Assembly: GCA_011773795.1 (NCBI GenBank)
Contig: WVWW01000035.1
Location: forward strand, 11,214-28,971
Direction of reading: 5' to 3'
Source of the DNA: Acidobacteriota bacterium
GTDB lineage: Bacteria > Acidobacteriota > Polarisedimenticolia > Polarisedimenticolales > Polarisedimenticolaceae
DNA length: 17,758 bases
Every line of letters begins with the position of its first letter. Position 1 is the first letter of the stretch. The notes beneath the pieces are model-generated. The model was not told where the DNA came from. It saw only the letters and a program-made list of their open reading frames with translations, and did not search any database. Below, one piece after another: positions 1 through 6,763 of this stretch. Position numbers and translations under genes: made by a program.

Positions 1-757
1 GCGCCGACATCCGGTTGAGCGCCTGGCTCTTCACCAGGGCTTCCACCTGCTGGCGCTCGAACTCTCGCGACGCGAGCTTCACTCCAACCAGTGCCTTGAA
101 CCTCGACACCGCGTTCTCGGCGACGCTCTGCCGGGTCGCTCCGCTCGAAGTCCGCCACGGGGACCGATCCTCGTCCTCAATGTGACGCACAACAGCGTCC
201 CGCTCAAGGCGAAACGGGGGTGGATCCTTCGCCCTACTCAGCCGGGCATTCCGTCGTGGCGGAATCGTCGGGACCGCGCCTCGGGCCAGGATCGCCGCGT
301 ACCTCGTCTCGCTGTCGTACGCCCGGTCCGCAGACACCTGGCCGATGTCCCCTTCGACCAGGTCGAGCATCGCTGGCAGATGTGGACTGTCGTGAACGCC
401 GCTGGTAGCCAGGTCCATGGCCACAATGTCCATGGACGTCTCGTCAACGCACAGATGCAGCTTTCTCCAGGTGCGCCGTCGGCCTCTGCCCATGCCATGC
501 TTGCGCACGGTCCACTCGCCGGCGCCGAAGACGTTCAGCCGGGTGGTGTCGATCACCACATGGCGAGGCTGCTTCATCGGGGCCGGCTGCAACCGCGGAT
601 CGAGGCCGCCCTGGCGACGGCACACGGTCGTTCGGTCGACGTCGTCGAAATGCGCCCGCAAGGACGCGGACACCTTCGCGACAAGTCCATCCTCCGGCGA
701 CCGGCTGGCACAGGTGAGCCGCGTCGAATTCTGCAACGGTGGATCATTCCCTCGCAT
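1..757 (-). pseudogene. IS5-family transposase remnant, N-terminally truncated, runs off the window edge
   Basis: Reading leftward from the ATG at 757, the frame stays open to the first base of the window, so the C-terminus lies outside. It reads as a DDE transposase of the IS5 type. Visible are VVIDTT with the first catalytic Asp near residue 70, GAGEWTVRKHG, RRTWRKLHL, QVSADRAYD with the second Asp, IPPRRNAR, and SVAENAVSRFK with the catalytic Glu. The usual IS5 N-terminus is about 110 residues before the first Asp, so roughly 40 residues seem to be missing. An in-frame TGA at 776-778, the stop of the neighbouring cytochrome gene, blocks any upstream extension. No terminal inverted repeat could be identified at this end. 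The catalytic triad is present, but the missing N-terminus suggests an inactive remnant. The family call is firm; the degree of inactivation is inferred. Confidence 0.8.
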
Positions 758-760
758 GGC

Positions 761-776
761 ACGGCCGCGCGGCCGT
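761..776. repeat. Perfect 16-bp GC palindrome at the cytochrome/transposase junction
   Basis: The bases acggccgcgcggccgt equal their own reverse complement. The palindrome lies between the cytochrome c stop codon and the transposase remnant's first ATG. No T-tract follows on the minus strand, so it is not a classical intrinsic terminator. It could be a chance GC palindrome, a weak hairpin at the transcript end, or a scar at the insertion boundary. Confidence 0.4.
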
Positions 777-1252
777 CATCGCGAGCGCGCCTGCTCGTTG
801 AGCGCATCGTGGCGGCGCTGCACCTCGGGCGGCCACGTGCTCTTGATGTAGGAGAGGACGGCGCGGATGTCGGCATCGCTCAGAACCCCGGCGTAGGCTG
901 GCATGTCGGACTCGTACGAATTGCCTGCGAGCGCGGCTGGGCCGTGTTTCGTGAGCTTCATCAGTAGCTCGTCGTGATGATGATGAGTGTGCCCACTCTC
1001 GTCGTGAGGAGGCGCGGGCAGTCGACCGTTGGCCTGCCGTTGCCGCCAGTTCGCCTGACCTTCGAGCTCAGCCCCATGACAGGAAGCGCACTGGGCCACG
1101 TAGACCTCGGCGCCGCGTTGCACGAGCTGCCGATCGCTGGGATCGAGTCGCTTCGCTGGCGCCGTTCGCTGCGAGAGGAGCACGAAGGCTACGGCCGTGA
1201 GTGCGACTGCGGCTGCCCCGATACCCACACCGAGTTTCCCTTTCTTCAACAC
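776..1252 (-). CDS. Membrane-anchored class I c-type cytochrome
   Basis: Small electron-transfer protein of about 158 residues. A positively charged start (LKKGK) is followed by one hydrophobic segment at roughly residues 8-27, an uncleaved signal anchor or signal peptide that places the haem domain in the periplasm. The haem c motif CASCH is at residues 55-59, and a likely distal Met ligand lies in SDMPAY near residue 117, followed by the C-terminal helix LSDADIRAVLSYIKSTWP. A His cluster (HTHHHHDE) sits near residue 90. The GTG start at 1252 is chosen because a GGGAGA ribosome-binding site lies about 9 bases upstream and the hydrophobic segment then begins close to the N-terminus. An in-frame ATG at 1330 would add 26 residues that do not look like a signal. 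A transposase remnant follows directly. The electron partner is unknown. Confidence 0.85.
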   Translation of the reverse strand: MLKKGKLGVGIGAAAVALTAVAFVLLSQRTAPAKRLDPSDRQLVQRGAEVYVAQCASCHGAELEGQANWRQRQANGRLPAPPHDESGHTHHHHDELLMKLTKHGPAALAGNSYESDMPAYAGVLSDADIRAVLSYIKSTWPPEVQRRHDALNEQARSR

Positions 1253-1636
1253 CGCTTTGTCTCTCCCAGCCAGCCCCGGGGTGGCGTTCCAAGTGACGCG
1301 AAAGCTCGCGCCGATTCTTCGTTGCGACATTATCCAGCAAGCGACAGTTCCCCGCGCCGTTTGTCCGGCTCAGTTGCATGACAACCGCTGGCGGCGAGCT
1401 GGTGTCATGGTCGATTGCACCCCCTCGGATGCCGTTCGCGGGCGTCGGAAAAATCAACTTCTCGTAATCACATTCCGCCAAGGCATCGGGTACCCTCGAA
1501 ACTGTATGAGTGCGGCCGATGCCGGAGAGTTGTGTTTGGCGTGGCTCCGTGCCGGCACCCACACGGAACCTCGTGCCGGTGTGCGGAGCTAACTGGATAA
1601 GGACCGCCTTGGTGCCGCGGTGGAAGCGTCCGAGAA
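1253..1636. other. Divergent intergenic region between the cytochrome and the small exported protein
   Basis: No convincing gene was found in these 384 bases. Open frames on either strand here lack coding-like third-position bias. The region must hold promoters for two divergent genes, but no clear -35/-10 pair was recognised. Short palindromes occur, GGGTACCC at 1488-1495 and GTGCCGGCAC near 1549-1558, and neither matches a known operator well. Confidence 0.5.
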
Positions 1637-1990
1637 TTGCGCAATATCAACGCCATAGCACATTTCGCGATAGTCGTCGCAATGGCGGTGAGCGTGCTGG
1701 CGGTGGGTACGGCTCCCCTTTCACCGGCCCTCGATGCGCCCGCGCTGGCGACGCTCCACGACCACGGCACCACGGCTGCAGATGACGCCGTGGTGACTGG
1801 CAATCACTCGAACGAGTGCGGCCACCACACGGCCGATCTCGATTGTCCTTCCTGCCCGGCCTGCTCGGGTATCCCTGCGAGCGGGCCCGTGGCAATGGTT
1901 GCGCACCGGGCCGAAGCCGCTTCTGAATACACGGCGCACCTCGAGCAGGTCGCGCCGCGCCGCGAGCTTCCTCCTCCCAAACACGCCTGA
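1637..1990 (+). CDS. Small exported His/Cys-rich protein, unassigned, possibly metal-binding
   Basis: Predicted 117-residue protein. Residues 1-30 form a hydrophobic signal-like segment (AIAHFAIVVAMAVSVLAVG). The mature part holds His and Cys clusters: CGHH near residue 62, then CPSCPACSG, plus several other His residues, and it ends in Pro/Arg/Lys-rich RRELPPPKHA. This layout resembles small periplasmic proteins found beside copper-resistance genes, such as DUF2946-like or CopL-like proteins, but no family could be assigned. The only start that keeps the signal segment is TTG at 1637; an in-frame TAA at 1598 limits extension, and a GGAAG lies about 10 bases upstream. Codon use has a strong GC third-position bias, supporting a real gene. 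It precedes the dsb operon by about 140 bases on the same strand. Confidence 0.6.
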   Translation: MRNINAIAHFAIVVAMAVSVLAVGTAPLSPALDAPALATLHDHGTTAADDAVVTGNHSNECGHHTADLDCPSCPACSGIPASGPVAMVAHRAEAASEYTAHLEQVAPRRELPPPKHA

Positions 1991-2003
1991 GGCAACGGGG
2001 CCT

Positions 2004-2037
2004 CCAGGGTTGCCCTGGGCGTCGGCCGCTCGCGGCC
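2004..2037 (+). repeat. Two adjacent GC hairpins between the small exported protein and dsbC
   Basis: CCAGGG (2004-2009) pairs with CCCTGG (2013-2018) around a 3-base loop, and GGCCGC (2024-2029) pairs with GCGGCC (2032-2037). Neither is followed by a T-run. They may slow transcription or help end the upstream transcript, but could also be chance in GC-rich DNA. Confidence 0.3.
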
Positions 2038-2080
2038 ACCCTTCCGACCGGCAGGCTCCATCAGCGCAACGCTGGCGCAC

Positions 2081-2110
2081 TTGGTTCGCGCCGGCACAAG
2101 CCGTTAATAC
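2081..2110 (+). promoter_or_regulatory. Possible sigma-70 promoter upstream of dsbC
   Basis: TTGGTT at 2081-2086 and TAATAC at 2105-2110 (or TTAATA at 2104-2109) are spaced 17-18 bases apart, a reasonable -35/-10 pair. The start ATG at 2129 follows closely, with GAAGG at 2116-2120 as ribosome-binding site. The untranslated leader would be only about 12 bases. The match is moderate. Confidence 0.3.
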
Positions 2111-2128
2111 AACCCGAAGGCGTGCAAG

Positions 2129-2869
2129 ATGAGACCGACCATTCAACAACTGGCCCTCGCGGCTCTACTGGCGAGCGTCAGCACGTCCGCTGCCGCGCAG
2201 ACCGAGCTCGAGCAGTTAAAGGAACGCATCGCGGCCCGCCTTCCTGCAGCCGCTCTCGGAGAATTGGCGCCCTCGCCGTTGACCGGTCTCTACGAGCTCA
2301 CGCTACCCGGTCAGGTCGTCTACGTTTCGGCCGACGGCCGGTACCTCGTGAGCGGTCGAATGGTCGACCTCGAGACGCGCGAGGATCTGACCGAGCGTGT
2401 GCTCGCCAGGCAACGCCTGAGCGCCCTCGATGCGGTTCCCGAGGAGCGAATGATCGTCTTCGATGCAACGGCCGAGCCCCGTCACACCATCACGACGTTC
2501 ACGGACATCGACTGTCCCTATTGCCGCAAGATGCACGCCGAGATGGACGCGCTCAATGCCAAGGGCGTGCGCGTCCGCTACATGCTCTTCCCCCGGGCTG
2601 GATTCCCTTCGGTGTCGTACGAGAAGGCCGTATCCGTGTGGTGCGCACCGGACCAGCAAGCCGAGATGACGCGTGCAAAGCGCGGCGCGATGCCGGACAA
2701 GCGTGAGTGCCCGAACCCCGTGGAGGAGCACATGGCTCTCGCCCGGCAACTCGGATTGCGGGGAACGCCGTTCACCATCACCGACACGGGGCGTGTGATC
2801 GGCGGCTACATGCCCGCCCCCGAGCTGTTCGACTCGCTCGAGTCAGACAAAGGCAGCGGCAAGCCCTGA
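2129..2869 (+). CDS. dsbC: Periplasmic thiol:disulfide interchange protein, DsbC/DsbG type
   Basis: Disulfide isomerase or reductase of 246 residues that would act in the periplasm on misoxidised cysteines. A signal peptide (residues 1-23, ending AAA-QTELEQ) is followed by the small N-terminal DsbC-type dimerisation region (ELTLPGQVVYVSADGRYL) and a thioredoxin-fold catalytic domain. The active site is CPYC at residues 129-132 (the CxxC of DsbG; E. coli DsbC has CGYC). A second Cys pair at about 172 and 194 matches the structural disulfide of the family, and the cis-Pro is in GTPFTI (P214). The ATG at 2129 has GAAGG 8 bases upstream. Its TGA overlaps the ATG of dsbD (TGATG), fitting coupled synthesis with the membrane reductant that recycles DsbC. 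The family call is strong; DsbC versus DsbG is less certain. Confidence 0.9.
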   Translation: MRPTIQQLALAALLASVSTSAAAQTELEQLKERIAARLPAAALGELAPSPLTGLYELTLPGQVVYVSADGRYLVSGRMVDLETREDLTERVLARQRLSALDAVPEERMIVFDATAEPRHTITTFTDIDCPYCRKMHAEMDALNAKGVRVRYMLFPRAGFPSVSYEKAVSVWCAPDQQAEMTRAKRGAMPDKRECPNPVEEHMALARQLGLRGTPFTITDTGRVIGGYMPAPELFDSLESDKGSGKP

Positions 2870-4905
2870 TGAAACGATTGACGCAACGGCTCTGTTTCCC
2901 GAGACGGCGGGTCACACCCGCCAAATCACGATTCACGCGTGCGGCGACGCTTGCCGCGGCTTTGCTGTCGGCGCTGGCCACCCTCTCCGGCCCCGTCTCC
3001 GCCGACCACGAGAAGGATCACCCCGGCGGCGCCACGACGCAGGAATCCCCGAGCGCGGGCTTCAGTCCACTCGAGACGTTGAGGCAGATTGGATTGGTGC
3101 TCACCGGTGGCCGCTCGGGCAACGAGTTCCTCGAGCCGGACGTCGCCTTCGTCCTGAGCACGGATGCGATACCCGGGCAAGCGGCGGTGGTCCGCTGGAC
3201 CGTCGCGGATGGCTACTACCTCTACCGGGAACGCTTCAACTTCGAGGTGAAGGAGCCGGCGGAGAGCACGGTCCTGGGCCCGGCCGAGCTGCCGCCGGGC
3301 AAGGTGAAGGAGGATTCATACTTTGGGCGCCAGGAGGTCTACTACGGAGAGGTCGAGGCGCGCCTCCCGCTGACCGCCCCTGGCGACGAGCGCCGCGACC
3401 TTCGGCTCGCAGTCACGTACCAGGGTTGCGCGGATGCGGGCCTCTGCTACCCACCGATGACCAAGACCGTCGCACTATCGATTCCTCCGGCACCGGTGGC
3501 CGCCGAGGCTTATCCGCTCTTTGGCGGGTCGCAGCCGGCGGGGGACCTTCCCGAGCAGGATCGCCTGGCGCGGGCTCTCGCGACCGGCAATACCGGACTG
3601 GTGCTCCTCGCTTTCTTCGGGCTCGGGCTGCTGCTCACCTTCACGCCCTGCGTCCTTCCAATGATCCCCATTCTGTCGAGCATCATCGTCGGGCAGGGGC
3701 ATCGGCTGACGACCCGCCGTGCGTTCGGGCTCTCGCTCACATACGTGCTCGCGATGTCCGCGACCTACACTGCCGCCGGGGTCGCGGCCGGCTTGAGCGG
3801 TGCGAATCTCCAGGCCGCGTTCCAGAACCCCTGGGTTCTCGGGACGTTCAGCGCCGTCTTCGTACTCCTCGCGCTGTCGATGTTCGGGCTGTACCACCTG
3901 CAGATCCCCGTACGCCTGCAACAGCGACTGGTTGCTTTGAGCAACCGGCAGCAAGGCGGCACGTACGCCGGCGTGGGTGTGATGGGCTTCCTCTCCGCGC
4001 TCATCGTCGGCCCATGCGTTGCGGCGCCGCTTGCCGGCGCGCTCATCTACATCGCTCGCACCGGAGATGCGCTCCTCGGCGGGGCAGCCCTGTTCGCCCT
4101 GAGCCTGGGCATGGGCGCCCCGGTGCTCGCGATCGGCACGTCCGCCGGACGCTGGGTGCCGAAGGCCGGGCCGTGGATGGCGACAGTCAAGTCGGTTTTC
4201 GGGGTAGTTCTGCTCGGGGTGGCGATCTACCTGCTCGAGCGCCTGATCCCGGGGTGGGTGTCCTTGCTCCTTTGGGCGGCACTATTCATCGGTGTGGCCG
4301 CGAATCTGGTGATGCGGAGCAACCCGGACGCGAGGCCAAACGCCTGGAGCCGATTCGGCAAGGGGTTCGGCGCCGTCTCCCTGACCTACGGAGTCCTGTT
4401 GCTGATGGGGGCGGCGAGCGGCGGTGACGATCCGTTTCGCCCCCTGGAACGCCTGCGTGGCGATCCGACCGGTGAGAGGGCGCCGCTCGAGTTCAAGGCG
4501 GTCAAGGGAATCGACGGCCTGCAATCCGAGCTCCTGCGTGCGAGCAGCGAAGGGCGCCCGGTGATGCTCGACTTCTACGCCGACTGGTGCGTGAGCTGCA
4601 AGGAGCTCGAGCGCTACACGTTCTCCGACCCGGCAGTGAAATCGGTCCTGGCCAACGCGGTGCTTCTGCGCACCGACGTCACGGCGAACGATGCCGAGGA
4701 CCAGGCCTTACTCGAACGATTCGGGCTGTTCGGGCCGCCCGCCATTCTCTTCTTCGGGCCAGAGGGTACGGAGCGACCTCGTTTCCGGGTTGTCGGGTTC
4801 ATGGAGGCGGCAGCGTTCCGCGCACAGGCCGAGCGGGGCCTCGGCGCGCTGGTGCCCGCACGGGCGACCGGCGTGCCGTCTAGGCGTAACCCCGATGATG
4901 CCTGA
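2869..4905 (+). CDS. dsbD: Thiol:disulfide interchange protein DsbD, membrane electron transporter
   Basis: Moves reducing equivalents from cytoplasmic thioredoxin across the inner membrane to DsbC and other periplasmic thiol proteins. About 678 residues with all three domains. A hydrophobic signal at residues 24-45 leads to the periplasmic alpha domain with the Cys pair in YQGCADAGLCYPP (C187, C193). The beta domain of about eight helices spans roughly 240-515 and carries C261 in TPCVLP and C383 in GPCVAAPL. The C-terminal gamma thioredoxin domain has WCVSC (C574, C577). All six catalytic cysteines are therefore present. The ATG at 2869 is chosen because it overlaps the dsbC stop codon and precedes the signal; an in-frame start further upstream would place non-signal sequence inside dsbC. 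The Arg-rich N-terminus before the signal is longer than usual. Confidence 0.95.
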   Translation: MKRLTQRLCFPRRRVTPAKSRFTRAATLAAALLSALATLSGPVSADHEKDHPGGATTQESPSAGFSPLETLRQIGLVLTGGRSGNEFLEPDVAFVLSTDAIPGQAAVVRWTVADGYYLYRERFNFEVKEPAESTVLGPAELPPGKVKEDSYFGRQEVYYGEVEARLPLTAPGDERRDLRLAVTYQGCADAGLCYPPMTKTVALSIPPAPVAAEAYPLFGGSQPAGDLPEQDRLARALATGNTGLVLLAFFGLGLLLTFTPCVLPMIPILSSIIVGQGHRLTTRRAFGLSLTYVLAMSATYTAAGVAAGLSGANLQAAFQNPWVLGTFSAVFVLLALSMFGLYHLQIPVRLQQRLVALSNRQQGGTYAGVGVMGFLSALIVGPCVAAPLAGALIYIARTGDALLGGAALFALSLGMGAPVLAIGTSAGRWVPKAGPWMATVKSVFGVVLLGVAIYLLERLIPGWVSLLLWAALFIGVAANLVMRSNPDARPNAWSRFGKGFGAVSLTYGVLLLMGAASGGDDPFRPLERLRGDPTGERAPLEFKAVKGIDGLQSELLRASSEGRPVMLDFYADWCVSCKELERYTFSDPAVKSVLANAVLLRTDVTANDAEDQALLERFGLFGPPAILFFGPEGTERPRFRVVGFMEAAAFRAQAERGLGALVPARATGVPSRRNPDDA

Positions 4906-4927
4906 AGCCGCGCAGCGCAAGCGTTTC

Positions 4928-4955
4928 CGAGCCCCCCGCAGCGGCGGGGTGCTCG
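4928..4955 (+). terminator. Strong hairpin between dsbD and the dsbA-like gene; possible attenuator or partial terminator
   Basis: The outer arms CGAGC (4928-4932) and GCTCG (4951-4955) and the inner arms CCCCGC (4934-4939) and GCGGGG (4944-4949) form an 11-bp stem with one mismatch and a 4-base loop. The tract that follows (CTCTTT) is a weak U-run. The next gene's ribosome-binding site starts only 7 bases after the stem, so the hairpin may lower rather than stop transcription, or protect the upstream mRNA from decay. Confidence 0.45.
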
Positions 4956-4971
4956 CTCTTTGGAGACCGCG

Positions 4972-5823
4972 ATGATGACTGAAAGACCACACCGCCGCCT
5001 TGCGCTTGCATTGTCCGGTTCCCTGCTCCTGCTCTTCTCCCATGCGATGGCGGACAGTCACGAGGACAAGGGCGCCGGCATCGACGAGGACGCCCTGGTA
5101 CGAAGGGTCGCCGAGGAGGTGCTGAAGAAGCTGGAGGACAGCGACTTTCTGCAGCGTCAGATCGATCTGGGGATCCAGAGATACGTTGCGAAACAGCGTG
5201 AAGCGCAGGCGCGCGCGGAAGGGCAGCGCGGGCGCGCCGCCAATCGCCGCGCCGAGTCCGTGCGGCGAGTTGCCCCAGATCGCGACCACATATACGGCAG
5301 TGCCGATGCCCGTATCTCCTTGATCGAGTACTCGGACTTCGAGTGTCCCTACTGCAAGCGCTTCCATCCGACCGCCAAGCAGGCAGTCGACGCCTACGGC
5401 GGCAAAGTGAACTGGGTGTACCGGCACTTCCCCCTGGGCTTTCACAATCCGCTCGCTCAGAAGGAGGCCGAAGCCTCCGAGTGCGCCGCCGAGATCGGCG
5501 GTAACGACGGGTTCTGGCGCTACGCCGATGCGCTCTACGCGCGCACCCGATCCAACGGAAAGGGATTCCCGCTCGACGGCCTCGTACCGCTGGCCGCCGA
5601 GCTCGGGCTCGACCAGGCTCGGTTCTCGGACTGCTTCGAAAGCGAGCGCCACGCCGAGCGTGTCCAGGAAGACTTCCGGGAGGGCCAGGCGATCGGGATC
5701 TCCGGGACGCCGGGGAACATCCTCCTCGACAACGAGACGGGGCGCGTGCGCGTCGTTTCCGGCGCCGTGCCGCTTGCGCGGTTGCGCGCCGAGATCGACA
5801 AGCTGATCTCGGATCCCGAGTGA
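4972..5823 (+). CDS. DsbA-family thiol-disulfide oxidoreductase with N-terminal helical extension
   Basis: Periplasmic thioredoxin-fold protein of about 283 residues. A signal peptide (LALALSGSLLLLFSHAMA) is followed by about 80 charged residues, probably helical (VRRVAEEVLKKLED to RRAESVRR). Then comes the DSBA-like/Thioredoxin_4 domain with active site ECPYC (about residues 124-128), the partner segment WVYRHFPLGFHNPLAQ, and the cis-Pro loop ISGTPGNI. The layout resembles BdbD/DsbA-like or ScsC-like proteins more than classical E. coli DsbA, and the helical N-terminus could mediate oligomerisation. ATG at 4972 or 4975 is preferred because GGAG at 4962-4965 is correctly spaced; a TTG at 4960 overlaps that site. 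It lies in the dsb operon and its stop overlaps the GTG of the next gene. Whether it acts as oxidase or isomerase cannot be told. Confidence 0.88.
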   Translation: MMTERPHRRLALALSGSLLLLFSHAMADSHEDKGAGIDEDALVRRVAEEVLKKLEDSDFLQRQIDLGIQRYVAKQREAQARAEGQRGRAANRRAESVRRVAPDRDHIYGSADARISLIEYSDFECPYCKRFHPTAKQAVDAYGGKVNWVYRHFPLGFHNPLAQKEAEASECAAEIGGNDGFWRYADALYARTRSNGKGFPLDGLVPLAAELGLDQARFSDCFESERHAERVQEDFREGQAIGISGTPGNILLDNETGRVRVVSGAVPLARLRAEIDKLISDPE

Positions 5824-6404
5824 AGGGATGCCTGGGCGGTGTGTCCACGGTGTTCCCGCGAATCGACGCCCCTCGCGCGAGCGCCGAGTTCGTCGAGCGT
5901 CTCGCGACCGTTCTTCAGGATACGACGGCCGGAATTGCCGAGGAGGCAGTTGGCGATCTTGCGCGCGCCACCCCCGCGCGGAACATCGGGAGGCGAACCG
6001 AGGACCGCACGGCCCTCGCGACGGGCGCACGTAAGACTGCAGCGCCTACCGTAATCCTGGTATCGAGACAGCGCTGCTCTGACTGCGCAGCTCTCCGACA
6101 GACCTCCCTGAGCGGCCGGAGGGCACGGATGTTGCTCGCGTACTTCAGCGTTCTAAACCTCGACCTCGACTCCTCGGAGCCGTTCGCTGCACCCGATGGC
6201 AGGCGCACTACCGAAAGAGCGTGGCTCGGCGAACTAGGCGTGGATTCCGCTCCATGCTTGCTCATCCTGTCAGCAGAGGGACTCCCTGTTGGGACCGTTG
6301 TCGCGCGCCCCCCGGATCGTCCTGGAATCGATGCTCGAGTTCGTCCTGACCGAGACCTATCGCCTTCAGCCAAGCTTCAGCCATTTCTTCCAGCATCGTC
6401 TTGA
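5820..6404 (+). CDS. SoxW-like thioredoxin-fold protein, C-terminus probably altered by a frameshift
   Basis: The intact reading frame gives 194 residues. After a poorly conserved N-terminal 70 residues comes a thioredoxin-like core: PTVILVSRQRCSDC with a CSDC redox motif near residue 90, FSVLNLDLDS, APDGRRTTERAWLGELGVDSAP with a cis-Pro, and LLILSAEG. The long insert between the CxxC and the cis-Pro resembles SoxW or DsbD-gamma-like thioredoxins that reduce periplasmic partners. No clear signal peptide is visible, so location is uncertain. The GTG start at 5820 overlaps the TGA of the DsbA-like gene. Beyond about 6280 this frame loses GC third-position bias, while the +1 frame gains it (see 6283-6453). 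A one-base insertion or deletion, or a sequencing error, is the simplest reading. Confidence 0.65.
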   Translation: MKGCLGGVSTVFPRIDAPRASAEFVERLATVLQDTTAGIAEEAVGDLARATPARNIGRRTEDRTALATGARKTAAPTVILVSRQRCSDCAALRQTSLSGRRARMLLAYFSVLNLDLDSSEPFAAPDGRRTTERAWLGELGVDSAPCLLILSAEGLPVGTVVARPPDRPGIDARVRPDRDLSPSAKLQPFLPASS

Positions 6405-6453
6405 GCATCTCCGTCAGCACGGCATCGATGTCGAGGTCTCGGCGACACAATGA
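6283..6453 (+). pseudogene. Out-of-frame coding tail of the SoxW-like thioredoxin gene
   Basis: In the frame one base on from the upstream gene, an open stretch begins around 6283 and reads LLGPLSRAPRIVLESMLEF, then HFFQHRLEHLRQHGIDVEV, ending at TGA 6451-6453. Codons here are strongly GC at the third position, and the TGA forms an ATGA overlap with the next gene's start at 6450, as expected for an operon member. No good start codon exists in this frame after the in-frame TAG at 6235, so it is best explained as the true C-terminus of the preceding gene, displaced by a single-base indel near 6275-6290. The minus-strand frame over the same bases shares this codon register and is probably its antisense shadow. 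Confidence 0.5.
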
Positions 6454-6728
6454 AGAAGTCCTCTTCCCGACGTACTCCAACTCGGCATTACGGGTGGCGC
6501 CAGCATTCGATGATCATTGGCTTCGTGGCCCTGTTTCTTGCCTACGCGCTTTTCGTGCTCACCGAACAGGTCGAAACGAGCGAGTCCATCTCGGGCCCGT
6601 TGCCCGTACGTACGGACCTGATGAGAGACCAGGCGTGTCACGTGGCGAACACGACCATCATGGGGAACTGCACCGAGGAGGAGATCGCAGCGCTTCAGCG
6701 CGAGGAGGGCGCCAGGGCTGCAAAGTAG
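6450..6728 (+). CDS. Small single-span membrane protein, unassigned
   Basis: A 92-residue protein that I do not recognise. A basic N-terminus (KKSSSRRTPTRHYGWR) precedes one hydrophobic helix at about residues 21-38 (MIIGFVALFLAYALFVL), followed by a roughly 50-residue tail likely facing the periplasm. The tail contains two Cys (DQACH and GNCTEEE) about 13 residues apart, which could form a disulfide. The ATG overlaps the preceding stop (ATGA). The ribosome-binding site is weak (GAGG about 13 bases upstream), which fits coupling. As the last gene of the dsb operon, it could be a redox substrate or an anchor for the redox proteins; this is inference. It converges with the Lgt-like/TlpA gene across a 35-base gap with no evident terminator. 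Confidence 0.6.
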   Translation: MKKSSSRRTPTRHYGWRQHSMIIGFVALFLAYALFVLTEQVETSESISGPLPVRTDLMRDQACHVANTTIMGNCTEEEIAALQREEGARAAK

Positions 6729-6763
6729 ATGGCCACTCACGGGATACGCGGCGCGGCGCAGTG

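Noticed and set aside
182..967. 261-codon plus-strand frame at the left edge
   Set aside because: It is antisense to the transposase remnant and the cytochrome and has no domain signals.
1488..1558. Short palindromes GGGTACCC and GTGCCGGCAC as MerR-type operators
   Set aside because: They are too short, and no -35/-10 pair with the 19-20 base spacing typical of MerR promoters surrounds them.
3426..4427. 333-codon plus-strand open frame inside dsbD
   Set aside because: It is an alternative frame within the DsbD membrane domain; its translation is Arg/Pro-rich and lacks the hydrophobic helices expected there.
4708..6030. 440-codon minus-strand open frame opposite dsbD and the dsbA-like gene
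   Set aside because: It is antisense to two well-supported genes and has no recognisable domain.
6262..6480. 72-codon minus-strand frame with an amphipathic-looking segment
   Set aside because: It shares codon register with the +1-frame thioredoxin tail, which explains its composition, and the plus-strand tail has better operon logic (ATGA overlap).
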